Assembly: GCA_002435955.1 (NCBI GenBank)
Contig: DIWZ01000014.1
Coordinates: 9,796-73,795 of the forward strand
Direction: 5' to 3'
DNA: 64,000 nucleotides
Source of the DNA: Pelobacter sp. UBA6093
GTDB taxonomy: Bacteria > Desulfobacterota > Desulfuromonadia > Desulfuromonadales > Syntrophotaleaceae
The notes below the pieces were generated by a model, which saw only the letters and a program-made list of their open reading frames with translations, had not been told where the DNA came from and did not search any database. The position numbers and the translations under genes were made by a program. Of the stretch, positions 27,182 to 37,468 are shown piece by piece; the first letter of the stretch is position 1; each line of letters opens with the position of its first letter.

Positions 27182-28297
27182 TCAGCCGAACAGTTCCTTT
27201 ACCTTGTCAAAAAATGACTTGCCCATGGGGTGGATTTCTTCACCGCCTTCCAGGGCGAATTCTTCCAACAGTTCTTTTTGACGGTCCGTCAGGCTGGTTG
27301 GAACTTCCGCTCTCAATACGATCAGCTGATCGCCACGCCCATACCCCTGCAAGGAAGGAAAGCCGCGATCCTGCAGTTTTATGACCTTTCCGGACTGGGT
27401 GCCGGGGGGAACTTTGATGGTGATTTTTTCCGTCAGGGTCGGCACCTCCAATTCGCAGCCGAGGGCGGCCTGCGTAAAAGAGATGGGAATTTCACAGATG
27501 ATATCCTGCCCGTCCCGCCGGAACAACGGGTGATCCTGAACAGAAATCACGACATACAAATCGCCGGGCGGCCCACCATTCAGACCGGGATCCCCCTCGC
27601 TGGACAGTTTGAGGCGGCTGCCCGTTTCGACGCCGGCAGGGATTTTTAGTGTCAAGGTGCGTTTGCCGCGTATCCGGCCACTGCCGCGGCATTCTTCGCA
27701 AGGCTGGTCGATGATCTGGCCTTCCCCCTGGCATTCAGGGCAGGGCCTGGTCAGGGAGAAGTAGCCCTGCTGAATACGCACCTGGCCTGCCCCCTTGCAG
27801 GTGGGGCAGACGCGTGGGGAGGTGCCTGGTTTGGCGCCAATGCCATCACAGGTATCGCAGGACTGATAGCGTGGAATCTGAATTTTGGTTTCGAGTCCGA
27901 AAGCCGCTTCTTCAAAACTAATGGAGAGATTGTAGCGCAGGTCGTCACCCCGCCGGCCGCGACTGCGCTGGCTGGTGCGGCCACCGAAAATGTCACCAAA
28001 GATATCGCCGAACAGATCCTCAAAAGGGCTACCGCTAAAGCCACCCGAAGAGTATCCACCACCTCCGCCATTGCCGAGGCCGGCATGGCCATATTGGTCA
28101 TAGATTACGCGTTGCTGGGTATCGGACAAAACCGAGTAGGCTTCGGAGATTTCCTTGAATTTTTCTTCAGCGGCTTTGTCTCCGGCGTTTTTGTCCGGAT
28201 GATATTTAATCGCCTGTTTTCGGTAGGCCTTCTTTATCTCCGTCTCGCTGGCATTGCGATGAACCTCCAGGACCTCGTAATAATCGCGCTTACTCAA
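27182..28297 (-). CDS. dnaJ: Chaperone DnaJ (Hsp40)
   Basis: Co-chaperone that stimulates DnaK ATPase and delivers substrates. The 371-residue type I DnaJ has the J domain with HPD (KYHPDKN), a Gly/Phe-rich linker (GGGGGYSSGGF), four CxxCxGxG zinc repeats (CDTCDGIG, CPTCKGAG, CPECQGEG, CEECRGSG) and the C-terminal substrate domain. Translation starts at TTG 28297, with AGGA nine bases upstream. It is the last gene of hrcA-grpE-dnaK-dnaJ, and a strong hairpin separates it from dnaK. Confidence 0.97.
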   Translation of the reverse strand: MSKRDYYEVLEVHRNASETEIKKAYRKQAIKYHPDKNAGDKAAEEKFKEISEAYSVLSDTQQRVIYDQYGHAGLGNGGGGGYSSGGFSGSPFEDLFGDIFGDIFGGRTSQRSRGRRGDDLRYNLSISFEEAAFGLETKIQIPRYQSCDTCDGIGAKPGTSPRVCPTCKGAGQVRIQQGYFSLTRPCPECQGEGQIIDQPCEECRGSGRIRGKRTLTLKIPAGVETGSRLKLSSEGDPGLNGGPPGDLYVVISVQDHPLFRRDGQDIICEIPISFTQAALGCELEVPTLTEKITIKVPPGTQSGKVIKLQDRGFPSLQGYGRGDQLIVLRAEVPTSLTDRQKELLEEFALEGGEEIHPMGKSFFDKVKELFG

Positions 28298-28367
28298 CTC
28301 TTGAATTCCTTATGTTCCAGCCTTGAAATAGGAGCAGGCACCCGGCCGGAGTGAATCTGAACAGCAA

Positions 28368-28396
28368 CAGGAGCCGGGGTTATTCCCCGGCTCCTG
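28368..28396. other. Strong hairpin between dnaK and dnaJ
   Basis: A perfect 12-bp stem (CAGGAGCCGGGG / CCCCGGCTCCTG) with a 5-nt loop lies 24 bp after the dnaK stop. There is no T-run, so it fits an mRNA processing or partial-attenuation element that sets the DnaK:DnaJ ratio; that role is inferred. Confidence 0.65.
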
Positions 28397-28420
28397 TGGT
28401 GCTGCAGAAAGGTTATGTGA

Positions 28421-30322
<1,902 letters not shown>

Positions 30323-30367
30323 GGGTATATATCCTCCTTTTAATTTGAACCTGGCTTTGTTGTATCA

Positions 30368-30964
30368 TTATTTGTCGGCAGCCGGGGCTTTGGAGATCAA
30401 CACCAGAGCCGGACGCAGCAGCCGATCGTTAAGCACATAGCCTTTTTGCATTTCCTGCAGGACGGTATTGGCCGGGTGCTCGGTGCTTTCCAGTTGGCCC
30501 ATGGCTTCATGCCAGGTCGGGTCGAACGGTTCGCCCACGGCCATGACAGGACTGACGCCGAATTTTTCCAGCAGCTTCTGGCACTGGGACAGGGTCATTT
30601 CGACCCCTTCCATCAGCCCCTGAATGGTTTCATCATTTTTGCGGGCATGTTCGATGGCGCGCTCGAGATTGTCCACGACCGTAAGGATTTCGCGCAGCAG
30701 ATTTTCGTTGGCGAAACGGATCAGATCCTCTTTTTCACGCTGCATGCGCTTGCGGAAATTTTCCAGCTCGGCCCGTTCGCGCAGGTAAAGGTCCCAGTTT
30801 TTCTGGGTTTCGGCCTGGGCGTCGGCCAGTTCCTGCTGCAGGGCGGCAACGGGATCTTGTCCTGCGTCCGCTTCCGCTGCCATACCTTCGGTTGCCTCGG
30901 TCGCAGGTTGTTCTTCTTCCAGGCCGTGTTTCGTGTCGGTTGCCTGCTTTTTCTTTTCTACCAC
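30368..30964 (-). CDS. grpE: GrpE nucleotide exchange factor
   Basis: Releases ADP from DnaK. The 198-residue product has an acidic N-terminal tail, a long coiled coil (~45-110; ELADAQAETQKNWDLYLRER) and the C-terminal beta-wing (PFDPTWHEAMGQLES, VLQEMQKGYVLNDRLLRPALV). The start codon is GTG at 30964, with AGGAG upstream. It follows hrcA by 13 bp. Confidence 0.96.
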   Translation of the reverse strand: MVEKKKQATDTKHGLEEEQPATEATEGMAAEADAGQDPVAALQQELADAQAETQKNWDLYLRERAELENFRKRMQREKEDLIRFANENLLREILTVVDNLERAIEHARKNDETIQGLMEGVEMTLSQCQKLLEKFGVSPVMAVGEPFDPTWHEAMGQLESTEHPANTVLQEMQKGYVLNDRLLRPALVLISKAPAADK

Positions 30965-30977
30965 GATAGTCTTTCTC

Positions 30978-32018
30978 CTATTCCTCGTCGATGTCGAGGA
31001 TGCTGCCGACCAGGCCGGCGGTGAAGTCCACCAGCGGAATGATCGTTGAATAAGGCATGCGCGTCGGCCCTATGATGCCCAGGGTGCCGGTGGCGCCCCA
31101 GCGGCTCGTGAACGAAGCGGCAACCAGGCTGCATCCTTCAATGTCGCTGTAGTGGTCAGGGCTGCCGATATAAATCTGCACCCCTTCGGTTAACTGACTC
31201 TTGTGCAGCAACTCCACCAGCAGGTTTTTCTGGTCGAAAGTCCGCATGAGTCGTTTCATCCGGTTCAGATCGTTGAATTCCGGCTGATCCAGAATGTTGC
31301 AGGCTCCCTCTATAAATACTTGCCCCCCCAGTTCCTCTTCCAGGGCCATGCTTGAAAGCTGCAGGGTGCGCCGCAGCAGACTGTCGTACATGGCTTTTTC
31401 TTCGGCCATCTGGGCGACGATATACTGCTTTATCTCCTGAATGGAAAGTCCGGAAAAGGTCTGACTGAGATAGTTGGTCGCTTCCTGAAGCTCGGATTCG
31501 GTAAGCGGCAGATCCGACTCGATCAGTTTGTGCTCGACAATGCCGGACTGACTGACGAATACCACCAGAATGCGTCGGGCCGACAAACGCACGAAGTCGA
31601 TACGCCGGCAGATGGTGGTTGTCAGGTGCGGTACCATGACCACACCCGTATAGCTGGAAGTGGCCGACAGGATGCGACCAGCTTCCCGCAACAGTTCTTC
31701 CATGCGCAGACCGCGATGCTTGTAGTGCTCCCGGATCGATTGCCGCTTGCCAAGGGATAACTGCTTTATCTGCAGCAGGGTATCCAGGTAGAAACGGTAG
31801 CCCTTTTCAGTCGGGACGCGCCCGGCCGAGGTGTGTGGTGAAGTCAAAAACCCCATTTCCTCCAGATCGGCCATTACGTTGCGCACGGTGGCTGGAGACA
31901 GGGCGATATTGTGCCGACGCGTAAGGGCCCGCGAACCGACCGGTTCCCCGGACAGAATATAGTCCTCGATGATGGCCTCAAGTATCAGGCGACAGCGCTC
32001 GTTCAACTCTTCGTTCAT
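30978..32018 (-). CDS. hrcA: Heat-inducible transcription repressor HrcA
   Basis: Represses its own operon by binding CIRCE. The 346-residue protein has the winged-helix N-terminus (EPVGSRALTRRHNIALSPATVRNVMADLEEMGFL) shared by the family, shown here only in part as SPATVRNVMADLEE, and the C-terminal GAF-like and dimerisation region ending TAGLVGSILDIDEE. The ATG at 32018 is preferred; an upstream in-frame ATG at 32051 lies in the loop of a small AGCCGG/CCGGCT hairpin and would add 11 unconserved residues. CIRCE and a good promoter lie 50-113 bp upstream. Confidence 0.95.
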   Translation of the reverse strand: MNEELNERCRLILEAIIEDYILSGEPVGSRALTRRHNIALSPATVRNVMADLEEMGFLTSPHTSAGRVPTEKGYRFYLDTLLQIKQLSLGKRQSIREHYKHRGLRMEELLREAGRILSATSSYTGVVMVPHLTTTICRRIDFVRLSARRILVVFVSQSGIVEHKLIESDLPLTESELQEATNYLSQTFSGLSIQEIKQYIVAQMAEEKAMYDSLLRRTLQLSSMALEEELGGQVFIEGACNILDQPEFNDLNRMKRLMRTFDQKNLLVELLHKSQLTEGVQIYIGSPDHYSDIEGCSLVAASFTSRWGATGTLGIIGPTRMPYSTIIPLVDFTAGLVGSILDIDEE

Positions 32019-32067
32019 CGCGAGACTCAATCGTAAAACAAGCCGGGACATCCGGCTTGAAGGGCGG

Positions 32068-32094
32068 TTAGCACTCTTGCTGATTGAGTGCTAA
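32068..32094. promoter_or_regulatory. CIRCE operator
   Basis: TTAGCACTC-N9-GAGTGCTAA, a perfect match to the HrcA-binding consensus, placed just downstream of the predicted -10 element so that HrcA would block transcription initiation. Confidence 0.97.
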
Positions 32095-32102
32095 CGGAAG
32101 AC

Positions 32103-32131
32103 AACATAACAACGGCCCTAACCTTTGTCAA
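32103..32131 (-). promoter_or_regulatory. Sigma-70-type promoter of hrcA-grpE-dnaK-dnaJ
   Basis: Read on the minus strand: -35 TTGACA (32126-32131, perfect), 17-bp spacer, -10 TATGTT (32103-32108, 4 of 6), directly followed by CIRCE. Confidence 0.85.
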
Positions 32132-32163
32132 GAGTAACGGCGGAAGAAAAAGCCCGCGTCAGG

Positions 32164-33297
32164 TTATAAAAAAGCCTCGATCAAATGGTCGTAAATGAGC
32201 CACCCGGCCAGATCCATGCGCCAATATCCGTCCTGCAGGGCCAGATGTTTGCCACAGCGGGCCACGGCGGCGGGGAAAGCGGCCATTACTCCCTCGCCGA
32301 AATGCCGGATAAAGGCTTCTTCCGCCACCCCTTCGGCGGTGCGCAGGCCGAGATAAAGGGTTTCGGCCATGGCGCCCCGGCGATCGAACGACTCCAGCAT
32401 CAGGGCCGGATCTTCGCCCCGCTCCAGCTGCATCGCATATGCTGCCAGATCCGGTGGCACTGACCAGCGTTCTCCCCATCCGACAGGAAAAAACGAGTGT
32501 GCCCCGGCTCCGATCCCCAGATAGGCCTGCCGTCGCCAATAAGTGAGATTGTGGCGGCAAGCGTGTCCCGGTCTGGCATAGTTGGAGATTTCATAATGCG
32601 TGTAACCGGCAGCCAGCAGTCGGTCCTGGATGGAAAGATACAGCTCGCGATAGGTCTCTTCTTCCGGCAGCGGCAGGCCGCCGGCCCGGTGAAGGTGATA
32701 AAAGGGAGTGGCTTCCTCGACGGTCAATCCGTAACAGGAAAGATGCTCGGGTTCCAGCCGCAGCAGCGCTTCAAGGTCCTTCATCAGATCCTTGCGCCGT
32801 TGTCCGGGCAGGCCGAACATCAGATCGCAGGAGAGATTGGTAAACCCGGCCTGACGGGCCTGGCGAAAAGCAGCCGTGGCCTCTTCAGGTGAATGACTGC
32901 GGCCGAGCCGCTCCAGAAAGCCGGCATGCAGGGACTGGATGCCTAGCGACAAGCGGTTGATGCCGGCCGCTCGATAACCCAGCAGATTTTCCAGGTTGAC
33001 GGTGCCGGGATTGGCTTCCAGGGAAATTTCTGCCTGGGAGACGATGCCCGGCCATGTCTCGAGCGCGTTCAGGATCGTAGCGACAGCTGTCGGAGAGAGC
33101 AGCGAGGGCGTTCCGCCGCCGAAAAAAACGGTGGTTAGCGGCGTCTGCAGACGTTCCCGGTTGGGTGCCAGAGACAGCTGCTGCAGCAAGCGCTCAGGGT
33201 AGCTGGTCAGCTCCGAGGACTGCCCGGTAACGGAGAAAAAATCGCAGTAGGGGCATTTGGTGCGACAGAAGGGCACATGTATGTAAAGGGAGGACAT
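32164..33297 (-). CDS. hemW: HemW-like radical SAM heme chaperone / coproporphyrinogen-dehydrogenase homologue
   Basis: A 377-residue radical SAM protein. The cluster motif CRTKCPYC (Cx3Cx2C, ~residues 11-18) and the following DFF are those of HemW, which binds heme and inserts it in target proteins; it is often misnamed HemN. The ATG at 33297 starts MSSLYIHVPFC, the family N-terminus; a further open stretch to 33333 overlaps the uspA gene. Its position just upstream of hrcA-grpE-dnaK is typical of related genomes. Confidence 0.92.
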   Translation of the reverse strand: MSSLYIHVPFCRTKCPYCDFFSVTGQSSELTSYPERLLQQLSLAPNRERLQTPLTTVFFGGGTPSLLSPTAVATILNALETWPGIVSQAEISLEANPGTVNLENLLGYRAAGINRLSLGIQSLHAGFLERLGRSHSPEEATAAFRQARQAGFTNLSCDLMFGLPGQRRKDLMKDLEALLRLEPEHLSCYGLTVEEATPFYHLHRAGGLPLPEEETYRELYLSIQDRLLAAGYTHYEISNYARPGHACRHNLTYWRRQAYLGIGAGAHSFFPVGWGERWSVPPDLAAYAMQLERGEDPALMLESFDRRGAMAETLYLGLRTAEGVAEEAFIRHFGEGVMAAFPAAVARCGKHLALQDGYWRMDLAGWLIYDHLIEAFL

Positions 33298-33325
33298 AAC
33301 GACCTGCTTGAGGCGCAGAGGGTGA

Positions 33326-33796
33326 TTAATCAATTACCCATACTGCCAGATCCTCGGCTTTTTGGATCAGGTCACGGGAAACGCTGCCCAATACCACCTG
33401 TTTCATCATGGACAGTCCTCTTCGGCCGACCACGATTGTGTCGCAGCCGCGCGCCTGCGCCTCATCGAGAATGTCCTGGGCTATGCCCCGCCGCAGGGGC
33501 TTGGACACCAGCTTCAGCCGCTCGATGGGAAACCGTCGATCCTTAAAAAGCCGGGCAGCGTCCGACAGCATCCGTTTCACCTCGGTCAATTCTTGACGAT
33601 GATCGTCGTCGCCGTGCAGTTCAACCTCTTCGGGTCCCAGCAGTTCGGTCAATACCTCTTCCCCGCAGGGCACCCCGGTAAGTACCGCGAACAGGGTCAC
33701 GCTGCAGTCGGGCAGGCTGGGTAGGACATCGGCAGCATACGCGGCAGCCCGCCGGGACGCCGGGGAACAATCCAGCGCCACAAGAATCTTTTTCAC
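33326..33796 (-). CDS. Universal stress protein (UspA family)
   Basis: A 156-residue single-domain Usp with N-terminal KKILVALDCSPASRRA and the ATP-binding motif GRRGLSMMKQVVLGSVS (G-2x-G-9x-G-S). The start codon is GTG at 33796, with GGAGG seven bases upstream. It lies 19 bp after the last Mrp-like antiporter gene on the same strand, so it is probably co-transcribed with that operon. A regulatory role for the antiporter is possible but not shown. Confidence 0.9.
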   Translation of the reverse strand: MKKILVALDCSPASRRAAAYAADVLPSLPDCSVTLFAVLTGVPCGEEVLTELLGPEEVELHGDDDHRQELTEVKRMLSDAARLFKDRRFPIERLKLVSKPLRRGIAQDILDEAQARGCDTIVVGRRGLSMMKQVVLGSVSRDLIQKAEDLAVWVID

Positions 33797-33815
33797 GAAT
33801 AAACCTCCGGTTTCG

Positions 33816-35588
33816 TTACCCGATAAAAAACAACAGAGACATGACAGTCAGAAAGAGTACCGCCAGCAGTACGCCAACCCCGACGGGGTAGGCACCCTCG
33901 CGGGCACGGCGTTCTATGCGCCCCATTTCCTGCTGAATAGGCTGTTGGCTCATCCCTTGTATTCGATAATAGGGGATCAGCACCAGTTTCTGCAAATATA
34001 CCCCGGGGGATGCGAAAAAACGCGCTGTCAACTCCGGAATGCGGCGCACGAAGACCTTGTCCGCCCAGCTGTTCAGGCCATTGAAGACCCGGTCGGTGAC
34101 GGACACGAACAGTTTCCCTCCCTTGCGGTAGAACCAGTCGCTGTCCAGGGAGATGGTATCGGTGCGTTTCAGCAGGGGCAAAAACATGAAGAAGGCGAGG
34201 GCTGAAAAGAGCAGCAGCTGCAACTGATTGATGGTGTGCTCGAAGGTATAGGGTTTGAAATGCACAGGAAAAGGCAGAATCGCGTACAACGGCTGGGGAT
34301 AAAAGCCGAGAAACAGGCAGAGGAAGGCCATGAAAAACATGGCGGCCTGCATGTGTGCCGGTGCCTCTGCGGGGCGCAAGCCACGGTCCTTGGCGAAAAA
34401 CACGAAATAAGGGAACTTGATCCCGGCATGCAGGAAGACCCCGGCTGAGGCGACCTCCAGCACCAGCCAGACCCAGTAGAGCCCCTGGTGGACGCTGGCC
34501 TCGATAATCATCGGCTTGCTGGTGTAGCCGGAAAAGCCGGGAAAGGAGGAGATGGCCAAAGCCCCGATACAACCGAAAATCAAGGTAAAGGGCATGGATT
34601 TATACAGCCCACCCAGCTCGGTGCATTTGCTTTTGCCGGTCATATGCAGCACCGCGCCGGCGCTCATCCACAACAGGGCTTTGTAGATGATATGACTGAA
34701 GGCATGGGCCACCGCACCATTGAGAGCCAGGGCGGTGCCGATGCCGATGCCACAGACCATGAATCCGACCTGATTGATAATGCTGTAGGCCAGAATACGG
34801 CGCATGTCGTTTTCCAGGATGGCGTAGACGATGCCATAGATCGCCATGATGCCGCCCACCACCATGAGGATTTCCCAGCCCGGGAAACCGCGGATCAGGG
34901 TGTAGACGGCGGTTTTGGTAGTGTAGGCGGTCAGGATGATGCCACCGGTCACGGTGGCCTCGGGGTAGGCGTCCGAGAGCCAGGCGGAAAACGGCGGCGC
35001 CGCAGCATTGACCAGGAACCCGAGCAAAATCAGATAGGCCGGCAGACTTCTGTCGGTAAACGCTTCAAAGCCGACCGAGCCGCCGGCGTGCAGATGCAAC
35101 AGGATCCCCGCCAGAAAGCACAGACCGCCGAGCAGGTGAATCATGACATAGCGAAAACCTGCCCGGTTGGCCTTTTCGGTCCGCCGCGCCAGGATCAGGA
35201 AAGTGGAGGCGACGGCCATGACTTCCCAGAACAGATACAAAGAGATCAGGTCGCCCGCGAATACCGCCCCGAGGCTGGCGCCGATGTAGAACAGGGCCGC
35301 CACATGCTCGTGCCAGCCGCGCAAATGGGCGGCGAACAGGAACGCCGCAAACGCGTTGAGGGTAAATACGTAACCGAAGGCCTTGCTCAAGCGGTCCACG
35401 CGCAGCAGGGTCAGATCGTGGCCGAACAGCTGATAGTGCCAGCCGGTTCCCGGTGCGAGGGTGGTGATGAGCCAGAAAGTCAACACCGGCACCGCAATGA
35501 TGGCGATTTTGCGCGCTTTCCCGGGGAGCAGGGGCAGCAGCAGCGCCCCTACAAAGAAGATCAGCGAAGGAGGCAGCCATTCAGTCAT
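33816..35588 (-). CDS. Proton/cation antiporter subunit, MnhD/NuoN-type (third large subunit)
   Basis: A 590-residue member of the Proton_antipo_M family, with ~14 membrane helices in the first ~480 residues and an unusual ~100-residue C-terminal extension containing a further helix (VGVGVLLAVLFLTVMSLLFFI). The core has LYLFWEVMAVAST (acidic Glu in TM5) and SDAYPEATVTGGIILTAYTTK (Lys region of TM7-8), as in ion-translocating subunits. It starts at ATG 35588, overlapping the preceding small protein's stop by eight bases. It is the third large antiporter gene of the operon; uspA follows. Confidence 0.85.
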   Translation of the reverse strand: MTEWLPPSLIFFVGALLLPLLPGKARKIAIIAVPVLTFWLITTLAPGTGWHYQLFGHDLTLLRVDRLSKAFGYVFTLNAFAAFLFAAHLRGWHEHVAALFYIGASLGAVFAGDLISLYLFWEVMAVASTFLILARRTEKANRAGFRYVMIHLLGGLCFLAGILLHLHAGGSVGFEAFTDRSLPAYLILLGFLVNAAAPPFSAWLSDAYPEATVTGGIILTAYTTKTAVYTLIRGFPGWEILMVVGGIMAIYGIVYAILENDMRRILAYSIINQVGFMVCGIGIGTALALNGAVAHAFSHIIYKALLWMSAGAVLHMTGKSKCTELGGLYKSMPFTLIFGCIGALAISSFPGFSGYTSKPMIIEASVHQGLYWVWLVLEVASAGVFLHAGIKFPYFVFFAKDRGLRPAEAPAHMQAAMFFMAFLCLFLGFYPQPLYAILPFPVHFKPYTFEHTINQLQLLLFSALAFFMFLPLLKRTDTISLDSDWFYRKGGKLFVSVTDRVFNGLNSWADKVFVRRIPELTARFFASPGVYLQKLVLIPYYRIQGMSQQPIQQEMGRIERRAREGAYPVGVGVLLAVLFLTVMSLLFFIG

Positions 35589-35832
35589 AGTAATCCTCTT
35601 TGCGCTTCAGCACGAACCCGAGCAGCTTGGAGCCGATAATTATGAGAGCGCAGGAGAGAAAGCCGCCCACGGCATAAAATCCGGGCCAGCTTTCCACGCG
35701 GTGGAAAAGGGTATGTTTGTGCATGAACAGGTCTGGCAAAACAGTCAACGCCAACAGGATGTAGAAAGCGATGCGCAGCTTGCGGATGTTTTGCGGATGA
35801 TCCAACCAGTCCCATTCGCGTTTAGGCTTCAT
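35581..35832 (-). CDS. Small two-helix membrane protein of the Mrp-like operon
   Basis: Not assigned to a named family. The 83-residue protein has two hydrophobic helices (RIAFYILLALTVLPDLF and FYAVGGFLSCALIIIGSKLL) and charged ends. The ATG at 35832 is chosen because GAGG lies eight bases upstream; longer starts lack one. It overlaps the third antiporter gene by eight bases, so the two are probably translated together and may form a complex. Its place between two antiporter subunits suggests an accessory subunit. Confidence 0.78.
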   Translation of the reverse strand: MKPKREWDWLDHPQNIRKLRIAFYILLALTVLPDLFMHKHTLFHRVESWPGFYAVGGFLSCALIIIGSKLLGFVLKRKEDYYD

Positions 35833-35982
35833 AGCGATATCCTCAACCTGGTTTTTCATTCGGTAACGGTTCTTTTCCGTCGTGGCAGAGGCAAGCCACA
35901 AGGTGACCAGCCAAAGCGAAAATTCTCGAATTCAGATGCAAATGACAAGGTGTTCAGTCGGAATTACTGGATCAATATCGAT

Positions 35983-37452
35983 CTAGCGGAACAAGGCCGC
36001 ATGGACCAGTTCCAGGAAAACACCGGGGAAGAAAAACAGTCCCACCGACGCCAGTGCGGTCAGAGTCAGGGGGATCAGGCACAACAGCGGCGCTTCCTGA
36101 ATCACTTCGCCGGCCCCGGTATCTCGCGGTCCGGCAAAAAAGCCCCGATAAACGATGGGCAGGAAATAGGCTGCATTGAGCAGCGAGCTGGTCAGCAGCA
36201 CCAGCAACAACACCCATTGATCGGCCTCGACGGCCCCCAGCAGCAAATTCCACTTGCTGATGAAGCCCCCCAGCGGCGGGATGCCGATGATGGACAGGGC
36301 GCCGAGCAGAAAGGCGCCGTAGGTTACCGGCATGCGGCGTCCCAGCCCGTCCATTTCGCTGATGTACTTCTTGTGGCTGGCCACATAAATGGCGCCGGCG
36401 CAGAAAAACAGGGTGATCTTGCCAAAAGCGTGCATGGCGATGTGCAGCAGGCCGCCGGTCATGCCGGCCGCTGTCAGCATCCCGGCGCCCAGCACCATGT
36501 AGGACAGCTGGCCGATGGTGGAGTAGGCCAGCCGCCGTTTGAGATTGTCCTGGGTAAGGGCAATCAGCGAAGCAACCAGGATCGTGATCGAAGTCAGTGT
36601 GGTGATTATCGTGCCGTAATCGAGTTCGCGCAGCAGCGCGGGGCCGAATATGAAGAAGATAACGCGCAGGATGGAAAACACGCCGACCTTGACCACGGCT
36701 ACCCCGTGCAGGAAGGAACTCACCGGGGTCGGGGCGACCATCGCCGCAGGCAGCCAGCCGTGCATGGGCATGATAGCGGCCTTGGCAAAGCCCAACAGAA
36801 ACAGGACCAGCAGCAGGGCCAGGGTGGCCGGCGAAGCCTGTCCGGCGAGGATGCCTCCCACGGTAAAATCGAGGGTGCCAGTCAGCGCGTAGGTGATCAG
36901 CATGGCCGGCAACACCAGGCCGATGGAGGTTCCCAGGATGTAGATCAGGTATTTACGACCGGAAAAACGCGCCTCGGCATTGCGTTCGTGGGTGACCAGC
37001 GGATAGGTGGCCAGGGACAACATCTCGTAAAACAGGTAAAGGGTCAGCAGGTTGGCGGAAAAGGCAACGCCGATAGTAGCGGCGATGGCCAGGGCGAAGG
37101 CGGCGAAGTATCTGGTCTGATCGTGCTCCTTCAGTTTCCGCATATAACCGATGGAATATACCGAAGTGCAGATCCATAAAAACGAGGCTACCAGGGCAAA
37201 ATACATGCCCATGGCATCCACCCGCAACTGTATGGGCACCCCGGGCACCACCTCGGCCAGGGTCAGAACGAAACCATGGCCGGCCAGTACCGACGGCAGC
37301 ATGGCCGCTACCAGAACGAATTTTCCGACGGCGGCCAGCAGGGTCCAGAACTCACGCAGGTTCGGTTTGCGGCCGGAAAGCATAATGGGCACTGCGGCCG
37401 CTAGCGATATGCCGATGGCCGCCAGGGGCAACAGGGAAGACTGATAGGTCAT
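35983..37452 (-). CDS. Proton/cation antiporter subunit, NuoL/MrpA-core type (second large subunit)
   Basis: A 489-residue Proton_antipo_M protein with ~14 helices. The lysine-helix region reads MVAPTPVSSFLHGVAVVKVG, the pattern of NuoL and of the MrpA N-terminal core rather than of MnhD. The C-terminal MrpA extensions are absent; they occur as separate genes at 40095-40340 and 39826-40098. The ATG at 37452 lies 16 bp after the preceding gene. I read it as the core of a split MrpA, based on motif resemblance only. Confidence 0.83.
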   Translation of the reverse strand: MTYQSSLLPLAAIGISLAAAVPIMLSGRKPNLREFWTLLAAVGKFVLVAAMLPSVLAGHGFVLTLAEVVPGVPIQLRVDAMGMYFALVASFLWICTSVYSIGYMRKLKEHDQTRYFAAFALAIAATIGVAFSANLLTLYLFYEMLSLATYPLVTHERNAEARFSGRKYLIYILGTSIGLVLPAMLITYALTGTLDFTVGGILAGQASPATLALLLVLFLLGFAKAAIMPMHGWLPAAMVAPTPVSSFLHGVAVVKVGVFSILRVIFFIFGPALLRELDYGTIITTLTSITILVASLIALTQDNLKRRLAYSTIGQLSYMVLGAGMLTAAGMTGGLLHIAMHAFGKITLFFCAGAIYVASHKKYISEMDGLGRRMPVTYGAFLLGALSIIGIPPLGGFISKWNLLLGAVEADQWVLLLVLLTSSLLNAAYFLPIVYRGFFAGPRDTGAGEVIQEAPLLCLIPLTLTALASVGLFFFPGVFLELVHAALFR

Positions 37453-37468
37453 GATTGTTTCGATGCTC

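Noticed and set aside
35461..37179. 572-codon plus-strand frame opposite the antiporter genes
   Set aside because: Gln/Asp/His-rich translation typical of the complement of hydrophobic membrane genes.
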